From Pseudomonas viridiflava (lineage in GTDB: Bacteria > Pseudomonadota > Gammaproteobacteria > Pseudomonadales > Pseudomonadaceae), in NCBI RefSeq assembly GCF_900591205.1, contig NZ_UUPU01000047.1:124001-188000 (forward strand): DNA of 64,000 nt. The letters are read 5' to 3'. The position numbers and the translations under genes are program-made. How positions within the stretch are numbered: the first letter of the stretch is position 1; each line of letters begins with the position of its first letter. The notes below the pieces were generated by a model, which ran no database searches, was not told the DNA's origin, and was given only the letters and a program-made list of their open reading frames with translations. Shown piece after piece: positions 9,519-19,950 of the stretch.

Positions 9519-11219
9519 CTAGAACAGGAAGTAACGCTGTGCCATCGGCAATACTTCCGCCGGTTCGCACCACAGCAACACCCCGTCGGCCTTGACCTGG
9601 TAGGTCTGTGGATCAACTTCGATATCCGGCAGGTAATCGTTGTGGATCAGGTCGGTTTTCTGCACGTTGCGACAGCCCTTGACCACGCCGATCTGCTTCT
9701 TCAGCCCCAGCGCCTCCGGCAGGCCCGCGTCCATGGCCGCCTGGCTGATAAAGGTCAGGCTGGTGGCGTGCAACGAGCTGCCGAAACTGGCGAACATCGG
9801 GCGGTAGTGCACTGGCTGCGGCGTGGGAATCGAGGCGTTGGCGTCACCCATCAGGCTGGAAGCAATCGCGCCGCCCTTGAGGATCAGGGTCGGCTTGATG
9901 CCAAAGAATGCCGGGCGCCACAGCACCAGGTCGGCCCATTTGCCCACTTCGATGGAGCCGACGATATGGCTGATGCCATGGGTAATCGCCGGGTTGATGG
10001 TGTATTTGGCGATATAGCGTTTGGCGCGGAAGTTGTCGTTGCCCGGGCCGTCGCCGGGCAGCGCGCCGCGCTGTTTTTTCATTTTGTCGGCGGTCTGCCA
10101 GGTGCGCGTGATCACTTCGCCGACGCGGCCCATGGCCTGGCTGTCGGAGCTGATCATCGAGAACGCGCCGAGGTCGTGCAGAATATCTTCGGCGGCAATT
10201 GTCTCGCGGCGGATGCGGCTTTCGGCAAAGGCCACGTCTTCGGCAATGCTCGGGTCCAGGTGATGGCAGACCATCAACATGTCCAGGTGCTCGTCGATGG
10301 TGTTGCGCGTGAACGGGCGGGTCGGGTTGGTGGAACTGGGCAGCACGTTGGGGAAGCCGCAGGCTTTGATGATGTCCGGCGCGTGGCCGCCACCGGCCCC
10401 TTCGGTATGGTAGGTGTGGATGGTGCGGCCCTTGAGCGCGGCCAGTGTGGTCTCGACAAAACCGGATTCGTTGAGGGTGTCGCTGTGGATCGCCACCTGT
10501 ACGTCGTAGTCATCGGCAACGCTCAGGCAGTTGTCGATGCTGGCGGGCGTGGTGCCCCAGTCTTCGTGCAGCTTGAGGCCGATGGCGCCGGCCTTGACCT
10601 GTTCGATCAGCGGCTCGGGCAGACTGGCGTTGCCCTTGCCGGTAAAACCGATGTTCATCGGGAACGAATCACTGGCCTGCAGCATGCGCGCCAGGTGCCA
10701 CGGGCCCGAGGTGCAGGTGGTGGCATTGGTGCCGGTGGCCGGGCCCGTACCGCCGCCGATCATGGTGGTGACGCCGCTGGTCAGCGCCTCTTCGATCTGC
10801 TGCGGGCAGATGAAATGCACATGGGAGTCGATGCCGCCGGCGGTGAGGATCATGCCTTCGCCGGCGATCACTTCGGTGCTGGCGCCGATGGCCATGGTCA
10901 CGCCGGGCTGGATATCCGGGTTACCGGCCTTGCCGATGGCGTGAATGCGGCCGTTCTTGAGGCCCACATCGGCTTTGACGATGCCCCAGTGGTCGATGAT
11001 CAGCGCGTTGGTGATCAGGGTGTCGACCACCTCGGCGGCGAGCAGCTGGCTCTGGCCCTGGCCGTCGCGGATGACCTTGCCGCCGCCGAATTTCACTTCT
11101 TCGCCGTAGACGGTGAAGTCCTGTTCGACTTCGACGAACAACTCGGTGTCGGCCAGGCGGACCTTGTCACCGACGGTGGGGCCGTACATGTCGGCGTAGG
11201 CTTGGCGGCTGATTTTCAT
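9519..11219 (-). CDS. ureC: Urease alpha subunit
   Basis: A 566-residue catalytic subunit that hydrolyses urea to ammonia and carbamate at a dinuclear nickel site in the cytoplasm. Visible landmarks are [12 protein letters not shown] (metal-binding His pair), GLKLHEDWG (the carbamylated lysine region), the flap MVCHHLDPS with Cys-His, and [15 protein letters not shown]. The length equals the family norm. The start is ATG 11219 ([19 protein letters not shown]); an upstream in-frame extension would be read from the REP element. It is the last gene of the operon. No ureE, ureF or ureG follows, so the nickel-insertion proteins must be encoded elsewhere. Confidence 0.97.
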   Translation of the reverse strand: MKISRQAYADMYGPTVGDKVRLADTELFVEVEQDFTVYGEEVKFGGGKVIRDGQGQSQLLAAEVVDTLITNALIIDHWGIVKADVGLKNGRIHAIGKAGNPDIQPGVTMAIGASTEVIAGEGMILTAGGIDSHVHFICPQQIEEALTSGVTTMIGGGTGPATGTNATTCTSGPWHLARMLQASDSFPMNIGFTGKGNASLPEPLIEQVKAGAIGLKLHEDWGTTPASIDNCLSVADDYDVQVAIHSDTLNESGFVETTLAALKGRTIHTYHTEGAGGGHAPDIIKACGFPNVLPSSTNPTRPFTRNTIDEHLDMLMVCHHLDPSIAEDVAFAESRIRRETIAAEDILHDLGAFSMISSDSQAMGRVGEVITRTWQTADKMKKQRGALPGDGPGNDNFRAKRYIAKYTINPAITHGISHIVGSIEVGKWADLVLWRPAFFGIKPTLILKGGAIASSLMGDANASIPTPQPVHYRPMFASFGSSLHATSLTFISQAAMDAGLPEALGLKKQIGVVKGCRNVQKTDLIHNDYLPDIEVDPQTYQVKADGVLLWCEPAEVLPMAQRYFLF

Positions 11220-11259
11220 GTGTGGTTGCCCTGAGAAATTTGTGTTGAATGTGAGACCG

Positions 11260-11344
11260 CTATCGGGGGCAAGTCGAATCGTCGCACCGCCCCTCCCACA
11301 TTTGGAATGCATTCCAAGGTGGGAGGGGGCTTGCCCCCGATGAG
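11260..11344. repeat. REP doublet (REPIN) between ureB and ureC
   Basis: Two inverted REP copies of the GGGAGGGGGCTTGCCCCCGAT type flank the 16-bp palindrome TTGGAATGCATTCCAA. The left copy is interrupted by about 16 unrelated bases. It fills most of the 128-bp gap between two subunits of the same enzyme. Confidence 0.8.
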
Positions 11345-11347
11345 GCC

Positions 11348-12701
<1,354 letters not shown>

Positions 12702-12710
12702 GGCCGTGCC

Positions 12711-13013
12711 TCACGCGATGGGCTGGTGGACGGTGACCAGCTTGGTGCCGTCGGGGAACGTGGCTTCCACCTGGATATCCGGGATCATTTCCGGGATGCC
12801 TTCCATCACTTGTTCACGGCTGAGCAGGGTGGTGCCGTAGTGCATCAGGTCGGCCACGGTGCGGCCATCGCGGGCACCTTCCATCAAGGCCGCGGAAATG
12901 TAGGCGATGGTTTCCGGGTAGTTGAGCTTCACCCCGCGCGCCAGGCGCCGTTCGGCCACGAGGCCAGCCGTGAAGATCAGCAGTTTGTCTTTTTCCCGTG
13001 GGGTCAAATCCAT
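12711..13013 (-). CDS. ureA: Urease gamma subunit
   Basis: A 100-residue structural subunit with the typical opening [20 protein letters not shown] and the segment [21 protein letters not shown]. Length and start match the family exactly. It lies downstream of ureD and upstream of the acetyltransferase pair in the same transcription direction. Confidence 0.97.
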   Translation of the reverse strand: MDLTPREKDKLLIFTAGLVAERRLARGVKLNYPETIAYISAALMEGARDGRTVADLMHYGTTLLSREQVMEGIPEMIPDIQVEATFPDGTKLVTVHQPIA

Positions 13014-13060
13014 GGTTCAAGGTCCTTCAAAAAGCATTCATAAAAACACTGTGGATCCCT

Positions 13061-13088
13061 GTGGAGGGAGCAAGCCCCCTCCCACATT
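13061..13088. repeat. Single REP element between ureD and ureA
   Basis: One hairpin-forming REP copy (GGAGGGAGCAAGCCCCCTCC) lies in the 82-bp ureD-ureA gap. Confidence 0.7.
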
Positions 13089-13095
13089 TCGATCT

Positions 13096-13935
13096 TCATG
13101 TGCTCCAGATTCTCGGTGATACCGCTTCCCGGCCGAGTACGCCAGGGCGTAACAGTTTCCATAAATCAATCAACCACCCCCGCGCCAACAGCGCTTCACT
13201 GGCCAGGCAGCGGGCCACCAGCAGGCCGGGCAACTGGGTCAGGTCGCCGCGCACGGCGTGGGGCAGGGCGCGGCAGTGTTCGAGTAATTCGGGGTCGATA
13301 TCGCCGGTCAGCAACAGCGTGGCGAACACCGGTTGGCCGTCCAGGCCGATAGGCGAGTCGAGCAAACCGTCGTCGCCCACAATGCGTTGGCGCTCATGCC
13401 AGAGCAACTGGCCGTCGCGGCGGATATCCAGGTGCGACTGGAAGTGGCCGAGGTTGAAACGCTCGCCACTGGCCGGGCGACCCAGGGCCACCACGTCCCA
13501 GTAGAACAGGCGGGCATCGCCTTGCAGGTCGATGTGCGTGCTGAGTTCGGCCTGGGCGGCGCTGAACACGATGGTTTCCTGGGGCAGCCATTCCAGGGTC
13601 GCGCCGGCTTGCACGGTCAATTCGAGTGTTTGATAGGCCGGGCCGCCGGCGCGATACCACTTGGCTGCGCCGGGGCTGGTCAGTTGCGCCCAGGCACCGC
13701 TGCCGACGTGCGCGCGGATATCCAGGCGGTCGCCGCCGGCGATCCCGCCGGGTGGGTGCACGATAATGTGCTGGCACACCTCGGGGCCTTCGGCGTACAG
13801 GTGCTTTTGCACCCGCAGCGGGCCGAGATGGCGGCGCATCACCGGGCGCGTGGTGTCACCGAAACGCGCGTAGCCGAGTTCCAGCTCGGCATGCCAGCTG
13901 GGGGTGAACAGGGCGGAGGTAGCGGGCAGGTTCAT
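13096..13935 (-). CDS. ureD: Urease accessory protein UreD
   Basis: A 279-residue UreD/UreH protein, part of the UreDFG complex that loads nickel into apo-urease. Characteristic parts are [20 protein letters not shown] near residue 50, the strand [11 protein letters not shown] near residue 86 and [14 protein letters not shown] near residue 114. The start is [20 protein letters not shown] at 13935. It begins only 30 bp after the urtE stop with no terminator between, which ties the urease genes to the urea transporter transcript. Confidence 0.95.
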   Translation of the reverse strand: MNLPATSALFTPSWHAELELGYARFGDTTRPVMRRHLGPLRVQKHLYAEGPEVCQHIIVHPPGGIAGGDRLDIRAHVGSGAWAQLTSPGAAKWYRAGGPAYQTLELTVQAGATLEWLPQETIVFSAAQAELSTHIDLQGDARLFYWDVVALGRPASGERFNLGHFQSHLDIRRDGQLLWHERQRIVGDDGLLDSPIGLDGQPVFATLLLTGDIDPELLEHCRALPHAVRGDLTQLPGLLVARCLASEALLARGWLIDLWKLLRPGVLGREAVSPRIWST

Positions 13936-13965
13936 GTTTTGTGCTTATCGTTAGGAGGCTACAGA

Positions 13966-14664
13966 TTAGATGGTAACGAGTCCTCGCACACCCTCGCTTT
14001 GCATATTTTCACCCCGACCTTGCTGGACGATTTCGCCCCGGGACATCACCAGGTACTGGTCAGCCAATTCGGCGGCAAAGTCGTAAAACTGCTCCACCAA
14101 CAGGATCGCCATATCGCCGCGTGCCGCGAGCTTCTTGATCACGGCGCCGATCTCCTTGATCACCGAAGGCTGGATGCCCTCGGTGGGCTCATCGAGAATC
14201 AGCAGGCGCGGGCGGCTGGCCAGCGCCCGGCCAATCGCCAATTGCTGCTGTTGGCCGCCGGACAAGTCACCGCCGCGCCGATGCTTCATTTGCAGCAACA
14301 CCGGGAACAGTTCGTAGATAAACGCCGGCACTTCCCTGGCCTCGGCGCCGGGAAAACGCGACAGGCCCATCAGCAGGTTTTCTTCCACGGTGAGCCGCCC
14401 GAAAATCTCCCGGCCCTGGGGCACATAGGCGATCCCTGCATGCACCCGCTGGTGCGGCTTGAAGCCGGTGATAGGTTTGCCTTCCCAATTCACCGCGCCT
14501 TCTTTGGCCGGCAGTAAACCCATCAGGCATTTGAGCAGAGTGGTCTTGCCCACGCCGTTACGGCCGAGCAGGCAGGTCACTTCGCCAATCTTCACCTCAA
14601 ACGAGAGGCCGCGCAGGATGTGGCTACCGCCGTAGTATTGGTGCAGCTTGTCGACTTGCAGCAT
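13966..14664 (-). CDS. urtE: Urea ABC transporter ATPase UrtE
   Basis: A 232-residue ABC ATPase of the branched-chain amino-acid (LivF-like) type. Walker A GRNGVGKTT at about residues 35-43, signature LSGGQQQQLAIGRA near residue 135, Walker B LLILDEPTEGIQP and the H-loop region replaced by the usual VEQF of this family. The start ATG 14664 is set by a strong GAGGAGG 8-9 bases upstream. It energises urea import together with UrtD. It is the last gene of the transporter part. Confidence 0.93.
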   Translation of the reverse strand: MLQVDKLHQYYGGSHILRGLSFEVKIGEVTCLLGRNGVGKTTLLKCLMGLLPAKEGAVNWEGKPITGFKPHQRVHAGIAYVPQGREIFGRLTVEENLLMGLSRFPGAEAREVPAFIYELFPVLLQMKHRRGGDLSGGQQQQLAIGRALASRPRLLILDEPTEGIQPSVIKEIGAVIKKLAARGDMAILLVEQFYDFAAELADQYLVMSRGEIVQQGRGENMQSEGVRGLVTI

Positions 14665-14704
14665 TCTCAAAACCTCCTCGATTCCCCTGAAGGAACGGGT
14701 TCAA

Positions 14705-14795
14705 ATGTGGGAGCTGGCTTGCCTGCGATGGCATCACCTCGGTGTGACTGAAAGACCGAGTTGTCTGCATCGCAGGCAAGCCAGCTCCCACATAA
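14705..14795. repeat. REP doublet between urtD and urtE
   Basis: Two inverted REP copies of the GTGGGAGCTGGCTTGCCTGC type face each other across about 45 bases with an inner CGGTGTGACTG/CCGAG hairpin. They occupy nearly the whole gap. Confidence 0.85.
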
Positions 14796-14812
14796 AGCGG
14801 TCCGCATCAGTT

Positions 14813-15646
14813 TCAGCGACCGAGGTAAACCTCGATCACCCGCTCATTTTCCTGCACCTGTTCCAGCGACCCTTCGGCCAGCACGCTGCCTTGGTGCAAC
14901 ACGGTCACGTGGTCGGCAATCGAGCCGACAAACCCCATGTCGTGTTCCACCACCATCAACGAATGCTTGCCCGCCAGGCGCTTGAACAGTTCGGCGGTAA
15001 ATTCGGTTTCGGCGTCGGTCATGCCCGCCACCGGTTCGTCCAGCAGCAACAACTGCGGGTCTTGCATCAGCAGCATGCCGATTTCCAGGAACTGCTTCTG
15101 GCCGTGGGACAGCAAGCCGGCCTGGCGGTGCAACGAGGCGGTGAGGCGGATGGTGTCGAGCACTTCATCAATGCGCTCTTTCTGCTCGCCGCTCAGGCGT
15201 GCGCGCAGGCTGGCCCACACCGACTTGTCGGTCTTCTGCGCCAGCTCCAGGTTTTCGAACACGCTCAGGGCTTCGAACACCGTGGGCTTCTGGAATTTGC
15301 GACCGATACCGGCCTGGGCGATCTGCACTTCGCTCATGCTGGTCAAGTCCAGGGTTTCGCCAAACCACGCCTTGCCGTGGCTGGGCCGGGTCTTGCCGGT
15401 GATCACGTCCATCAGCGTGGTCTTGCCCGCGCCGTTGGGGCCGATGATGCAGCGCAATTCGCCGACGCCGATATACAGGTTCAGGTCGTTGAGCGCCTTG
15501 AAGCCGTCGAAGCTGACGCTGATATCTTCCAGGGTCAGGATCGTGCCATGGCGAGTGTTGAGGCCGCTGCCGGCGGCCTGGCCAATGCCGATCGCATCAC
15601 GACCGCTGCCCGCGTCAAGAATAGGTTCGAGCATGACGTTCCTCAT
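14813..15646 (-). CDS. urtD: Urea ABC transporter ATPase UrtD
   Basis: A 277-residue LivG-like ABC ATPase: Walker A GPNGAGKTT near residue 67, the segment IGRKFQKPTVFEALSVFENL, signature region LLSHGQKQFLEIGMLL, Walker B LLLLDEPVAGM and VVEHDMGFV. The ATG at 15646 overlaps the urtC stop (ATGA), indicating coupled translation; a second ATG at 15634 has a GAGGAA just before it and is a possible alternative. The ~35 residues before the ABC core (LDAGSGRDAIGIGQAAG) are typical of UrtD. Confidence 0.92.
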   Translation of the reverse strand: MRNVMLEPILDAGSGRDAIGIGQAAGSGLNTRHGTILTLEDISVSFDGFKALNDLNLYIGVGELRCIIGPNGAGKTTLMDVITGKTRPSHGKAWFGETLDLTSMSEVQIAQAGIGRKFQKPTVFEALSVFENLELAQKTDKSVWASLRARLSGEQKERIDEVLDTIRLTASLHRQAGLLSHGQKQFLEIGMLLMQDPQLLLLDEPVAGMTDAETEFTAELFKRLAGKHSLMVVEHDMGFVGSIADHVTVLHQGSVLAEGSLEQVQENERVIEVYLGR

Positions 15647-16710
15647 TTCTTCAACAGGCCGATAACGCCCTTGGGCAGGTACAGGGTGACGATGATGAAC
15701 AACGCGCCGAGAAAGAACAGCCAGTATTCCGGGAAGGCCACGGTGAACCAGCTCTTCATGCCATTGACCACGCCGGCGCCCAGTAACGGCCCGATCAGCG
15801 TGCCGCGCCCCCCCAGGGCCACCCACACGGCGGCTTCGATGGAGTTGGTCGGCGACATTTCGCTGGGGTTGATGATGCCCACCTGCGGCACATACAACGC
15901 CCCCGCCAAGCCACACAGCACCGCGCTCAACACCCAGACGAACAGCTTGAAACCACGCGGGTCGTAGCCGCAGAACATCAGACGATTTTCCGCATCGCGC
16001 AGGGCGGTCAGCACCCGGCCGAACTTGCTTTGCGCCAGGCGCCAGCCGATGAACAGGCTCGCCACCAGCAAGGCCACGGTGGCGATGAACAACACCGCCC
16101 GTGTGCCCGGTTCGGTAATGCCGAAGCCCAGGATGCTGCGGAAATTGGTGAAGCCGTTGTTGCCGCCGAAGCCGGTCTCATTGCGGAAAAACAGCAACAT
16201 CCCGGCGAAGGTCAGCGCCTGGGTCATGATCGAGAAGTACACACCCTTGATCCGCGAACGGAAAGCGAAGAACCCGAACACCAGCGCCAGCAGCCCCGGC
16301 GCAAGCACCACCAGGCACAGGGCCCACAGGAAGTGCTCGGTGCCGACCCAGTACCAGGGCAGTTCGGTCCACGACAAAAACGTCATGAACGCAGGCAGCT
16401 CATCACCCGAGGCTTGGCGCATCAGGTACATGCCCATTGCATAACCGCCAAGGGCAAAGAACAGGCCGTGGCCGAGGGACAACATCCCCGCGTAACCCCA
16501 TACCAGGTCCAGCGCCAGGGCGACGATGGCGTAGCAGAGGATCTTGCCCACCAGCGTCAGGGTATAGGCCGACACATGCAGCGGGTTTTCCGGTGATAAC
16601 AGAGAGAACAACGGCAGCGCCAGCAGCAGGATCAGAATCACTGCGCCGACTGCAATCGTCACCTTGGGGCCGACCTTTTGCGTGGCCGTAAGCATCAATG
16701 GCTGGTTCAT
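15643..16710 (-). CDS. urtC: Urea ABC transporter permease UrtC
   Basis: A 355-residue LivM-like inner-membrane permease with about ten hydrophobic segments. The family motif region YAGMLSLGHGLFFALGGYAM lies near residue 75, and the coupling motif GRVLTALRDAENRLMFCGYD near residue 240. The ATG at 16710 shares a base with the urtB stop (TGATG), so the two permeases are translationally coupled. Confidence 0.94.
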   Translation of the reverse strand: MNQPLMLTATQKVGPKVTIAVGAVILILLLALPLFSLLSPENPLHVSAYTLTLVGKILCYAIVALALDLVWGYAGMLSLGHGLFFALGGYAMGMYLMRQASGDELPAFMTFLSWTELPWYWVGTEHFLWALCLVVLAPGLLALVFGFFAFRSRIKGVYFSIMTQALTFAGMLLFFRNETGFGGNNGFTNFRSILGFGITEPGTRAVLFIATVALLVASLFIGWRLAQSKFGRVLTALRDAENRLMFCGYDPRGFKLFVWVLSAVLCGLAGALYVPQVGIINPSEMSPTNSIEAAVWVALGGRGTLIGPLLGAGVVNGMKSWFTVAFPEYWLFFLGALFIIVTLYLPKGVIGLLKK

Positions 16711-18212
16711 CAGTCGATCACCCGTCCTTTCAGTGCGAAGAGTCCCTGCGGGCGTTTCTGGATAAACAGAATGATCAGCGCGAGGATCAGGATCTTGCCG
16801 AGCACAGCGCCGATCTGTGGTTCCAGAATCTTGTTGGCTATCCCTAAGCCGAACGCGGCCATGACGCTACCGGCCAATTGGCCGACGCCACCGAGCACCA
16901 CCACCAGGAACGAGTCGATGATGTAGCTCTGGCCGAGGTCCGGACCGACGTTGCCGATCTGGCTCAGCGCCACGCCGCCTAACCCGGCGATGCCGGAGCC
17001 CAGGCCAAACGCGAGCATGTCCACGCGCCCGGTGGGCACGCCGCAGCAGGCGGCCATGTTGCGGTTCTGAGTCACGGCGCGCACGTTGAGGCCCAGGCGG
17101 GTCTTGTTCAGCAGCAGCCAGGTCAGCACCACCACAAACAGCGCAAAGGCGATGATCACGATACGGTTGTACGGCAGCACCAGGTTGGGCAGCACTTGAA
17201 TCCCACCGGAGAGCCACGCCGGGTTGGACACTTCGACGTTCTGCGCGCCGAACACCAGGCGCACCAGTTGGATCAGCATCAGGCTGATGCCCCAGGTGGC
17301 GAGCAGGGTTTCCAGCGGTCGGCCGTACAGGTGACGGATCACCGTGCGCTCCAGCGCCATGCCGATCGCGGCGGTGACAAAAAACGCCACCGGCAACGCG
17401 ATCAACGGGTAGAACTCGATGGCCGCAGGCACATAGCGCTGCATCAGCAACTGCACCACATAGGTGGAGTAGGCGCCGAGCATCAGCATCTCGCCGTGGG
17501 CCATGTTGATCACGCCGAGCAGGCCAAAGGTGATCGCCAGGCCCAGGGCCGCCAGCAGCAGGATCGAACCCAGGGACATGCCGCTGAACGCCTGGCCGAG
17601 GATCTCGCCGACCATCAGTTTGCGTTTGACCTGGGCCAGGCTGGTTTCGGCGGCGGTGTGCACCGCGGCATCGGTTTCTACGCCGGGGGCCAGCAGGGCT
17701 TCGAGGCGAGTGCGGGCCAGCGGGTCGCCGGTGCCGCCGAGCAAACGCACGGCGGCGAGGCGCACGGCGGGATCGCTGTCGACCAATTGCAGGTTGGCCA
17801 GGGCCAGGCCGAGGGCGGTGTGCACGTCCTCGTTGGTCTCGGCCGCGAACTGCTGGTCGAGGAATTTGAGCTGCGCAGGCACGGCGCTTTTCTGCAGGGT
17901 TTGCGCGGCGGCCAGGCGCAATTTCGGGTCGGCCGCGAGCAGTTGCTGGCTGGCCTGCACATTGTCGATCAGGCCGCGCAGGCGGTTGTTCAGGCGTACG
18001 GTTTTGGTTTCACCGTTGACCGTGAGCTGGCCTTGTTGCAAGGCGTCCACCAGCTCGATGCGTGCAGGGTCGGGCTGGGCGGCCCAGTCCTGGAGGAGTT
18101 TGGCTTGTTGCGTCGGGTTGGCGGCAAGGAAGTCTTCGGCGTCGCCGGCGTGTGCGGCCAAAGGCAGCAACAGCAGCAAGGCCAGGAAATAACGGTAGAG
18201 GGCAGTGGGCAT
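16710..18212 (-). CDS. urtB: Urea ABC transporter permease UrtB
   Basis: A 500-residue LivH-like permease. It has an N-terminal signal sequence (FLALLLLLPLAAHAG), a ~190-residue helical, HEAT-like periplasmic extension (repeated patterns such as DPAVRLAAVRLLGGTGD), and then the permease core with LLGVINMAHGEMLMLGAYST near residue 245 and AVTQNRNMAACCGVP near residue 390. The extended N-terminus is typical of proteobacterial UrtB and absent in plain LivH. The start ATG 18212 has AGGAC about 10 bases upstream. Confidence 0.94.
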   Translation of the reverse strand: MPTALYRYFLALLLLLPLAAHAGDAEDFLAANPTQQAKLLQDWAAQPDPARIELVDALQQGQLTVNGETKTVRLNNRLRGLIDNVQASQQLLAADPKLRLAAAQTLQKSAVPAQLKFLDQQFAAETNEDVHTALGLALANLQLVDSDPAVRLAAVRLLGGTGDPLARTRLEALLAPGVETDAAVHTAAETSLAQVKRKLMVGEILGQAFSGMSLGSILLLAALGLAITFGLLGVINMAHGEMLMLGAYSTYVVQLLMQRYVPAAIEFYPLIALPVAFFVTAAIGMALERTVIRHLYGRPLETLLATWGISLMLIQLVRLVFGAQNVEVSNPAWLSGGIQVLPNLVLPYNRIVIIAFALFVVVLTWLLLNKTRLGLNVRAVTQNRNMAACCGVPTGRVDMLAFGLGSGIAGLGGVALSQIGNVGPDLGQSYIIDSFLVVVLGGVGQLAGSVMAAFGLGIANKILEPQIGAVLGKILILALIILFIQKRPQGLFALKGRVID

Positions 18213-18257
18213 AAACAAATGTCCTGATCATGCATGGACAGTGTGGACGCGGGCTTT

Positions 18258-18346
18258 GTGTGGGAGCTGGCTTGCCCGCGATGGCATCGCTGCGGTGTAA
18301 CAGGTACACCGAGTGGTTGGCATCGCAGGCAAGCCAGCTCCCACAC
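18258..18346. repeat. REP doublet between urtA and urtB
   Basis: Inverted REP copies of the GGGAGCTGGCTTGCC type with an inner hairpin fill the 167-bp gap. Such a structure after urtA could act as an RNA barrier that keeps urtA mRNA more abundant than urtB (inference). Confidence 0.85.
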
Positions 18347-18379
18347 TGACCGCGCCCGACAGCTAATCTGTGGTGCGGC

Positions 18380-19645
18380 TTAGTTGCTCTTCACCGCGTA
18401 ATCCGGCTTCTTGTCATTGCCAGGAATGTACGGGCTCCACGGCTGTGCACGGATCGGCTCATTGGTCTGCCAGACGACGGAGAACTGCCCATCCGCCTGG
18501 ATCTCGCCGATCATCACCGGCTTGTGCAAGTGGTGGTTGGTCTTGTCCATGGTCAGGGTAAAGCCCGACGGTGCGGCGAAGGTCTGGCCGGCCAGCGCTT
18601 CACGCACTTTGTCGACGTCGGTGGACTTGGCTTTTTCCGCTGCCTGCGCCCACATATGGATGCCCACGTAGGTGGCTTCCATCGGGTCGTTGGTCACGGC
18701 TTTGTCCGCGCCCGGCAGGTTGTGTTTCTTGGCGTAGGCTTTCCAGTCGGCGACGAACTTCTTGTTCACCGGGTTCTCCACCGACTGGAAGTAGTTCCAG
18801 GCCGCCAGGTTACCCACCAGCGGCTTGGTGTCGATGCCGCGCAGTTCTTCTTCACCCACCGAGAACGCCACCACGGGCACGTCGGTAGCCTTCAAACCCT
18901 GGTTGGCCAGCTCTTTGTAAAACGGCACGTTGGAGTCGCCATTCACGGTGGAGATCACCGCGGTTTTGCCGCCGGCGGAGAACTTCTTGATGTTGGCGAC
19001 GATGGTCTGGTAATCAGCGTGGCCGAACGGGGTGTAGACCTCTTCGATATCTTTATCCGCCACACCTTTGGAATGCAGGAACGAACGCAGGATCTTGTTG
19101 GTGGTGCGCGGGTACACGTAGTCGGTGCCGAGCAGGAAGAAGCGCTTGGCGGCGCCGCCTTCTTCGCTCATCAGGTATTCCACCGCCGGGATCGCCTGCT
19201 GGTTAGGCGCCGCACCGGTATAGAACACGTTCGGCGACATCTCTTCACCTTCGTATTGCACCGGGTAGAACAGCAGGCCGTTGAGTTCTTCGAACACCGG
19301 CAATACCGATTTACGCGACACCGACGTCCAGCAGCCGAACACCACGGCGACCTTGTCCTGGGTCAGCAACTGCCGGCCCTTTTCGGCGAACAGCGGCCAG
19401 TTCGATGCGGGGTCGACCACCACCGGTTCGAGCATCTTGCCGTTCACACCACCCTTGGCGTTGATCTCGTCGATGGTCATCAGCGCCATGTCTTTGAGCG
19501 AGGTCTCGGAGATGGCCATGGTGCCGGACAGCGAATGCAGGATGCCGACCTTGATGGTCTCGGCGGCCTGCACGGTCCAGGTCAGGCCCATAGCGACGAT
19601 GGATGCCGAGAGGGTGAAAGCCTTGATCAAGCTGCGACGCTTCAT
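18380..19645 (-). CDS. urtA: Urea-binding periplasmic protein UrtA
   Basis: A 421-residue substrate-binding protein. It has a twin-arginine-like signal (MKRRSLIKAFTLSASIVAMG, cleavage after VQA), then AETIKVGILHSLSGTMAISE and FGCWTSVSRKSVLP, which are hallmarks of the FmdD/UrtA urea- or short-amide-binding clade. It delivers urea to UrtBCDE. The start ATG 19645 lies 7-8 bases after GGAGA. It is the first gene of the operon and has a sigma-54 promoter about 50 bp upstream. Confidence 0.94.
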   Translation of the reverse strand: MKRRSLIKAFTLSASIVAMGLTWTVQAAETIKVGILHSLSGTMAISETSLKDMALMTIDEINAKGGVNGKMLEPVVVDPASNWPLFAEKGRQLLTQDKVAVVFGCWTSVSRKSVLPVFEELNGLLFYPVQYEGEEMSPNVFYTGAAPNQQAIPAVEYLMSEEGGAAKRFFLLGTDYVYPRTTNKILRSFLHSKGVADKDIEEVYTPFGHADYQTIVANIKKFSAGGKTAVISTVNGDSNVPFYKELANQGLKATDVPVVAFSVGEEELRGIDTKPLVGNLAAWNYFQSVENPVNKKFVADWKAYAKKHNLPGADKAVTNDPMEATYVGIHMWAQAAEKAKSTDVDKVREALAGQTFAAPSGFTLTMDKTNHHLHKPVMIGEIQADGQFSVVWQTNEPIRAQPWSPYIPGNDKKPDYAVKSN

Positions 19646-19697
19646 GGTGCGATCTCCAGAACTCAATGTTGTTGTGAGGGCATATACGGGAGACGTT

Positions 19698-19712
19698 GCA
19701 AGGGGTGTGCCT
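19698..19712 (-). promoter_or_regulatory. Sigma-54 (RpoN) promoter of the urt-ure operon
   Basis: On the minus strand the sequence reads AGGCACACCCCTTGCA, that is GG-N10-GC with GGCAC at -24 and TTGC at -12, matching the RpoN consensus. Transcription would start near 19687, leaving a leader of about 40 bases before urtA. Dyad GGTGC/GCACC repeats at 19748-19771 are possible NtrC sites, but their spacing is one base off the standard. Confidence 0.7.
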
Positions 19713-19896
19713 AGTCGGTCAGAGGCATGTTCCAGACGCTTTTGATCGGTGCACAGCGTGGGGTGCGCACCATAAGCAGGCGTGTCGCAGGGGTGGTGCG
19801 CGCCGCTGCGCCAGAACGGGGCGCGGCCTAATTCGCGACGATTAACTATCTAACGCCAGCCTGCGGCCAAACCCTTGAAAGTTAAGCCTGCGTGAC
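19713..19896. other. Rest of the gap between urtA and the giant modular gene
   Basis: The 305-bp gap at 19646-19950 separates two divergent genes. Besides the RpoN promoter it contains several GGTGC/GCACC repeats (19748-19797) and an AT-richer stretch AATTCGCGACGATTAACTAT near 19830, which may carry the promoter of the rightward gene. I see no open reading frame in it. Confidence 0.4.
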
Positions 19897-19917
19897 GTGC
19901 CCCCGGTTGGGGGGCAC
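19897..19917 (+). promoter_or_regulatory. Hairpin in the leader of the giant modular gene
   Basis: A GC-rich 8-bp stem (GTGCCCCC, loop GGTTG, GGGGGCAC) lies 33 bp before the ATG. It has no T-run, so it is not an intrinsic terminator; it could affect mRNA stability or translation. Confidence 0.45.
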
Positions 19918-19950
19918 GCCAGTGTCTTCACTTCATTCAAAGGCAGGAAC

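Noticed and set aside
9486..11234. 582-codon plus-strand frame opposite ureC
   Set aside because: Antisense shadow of a gene with all urease active-site motifs.
14705..18346. Repeated inverted sequences that could be taken for a CRISPR array
   Set aside because: They are isolated REP pairs in gene gaps, without regular direct repeats or spacers.
19748..19771. Exact NtrC binding site
   Set aside because: The TGCAC and GTGC halves are 8 bases apart instead of 7, so I mention it only as possible.
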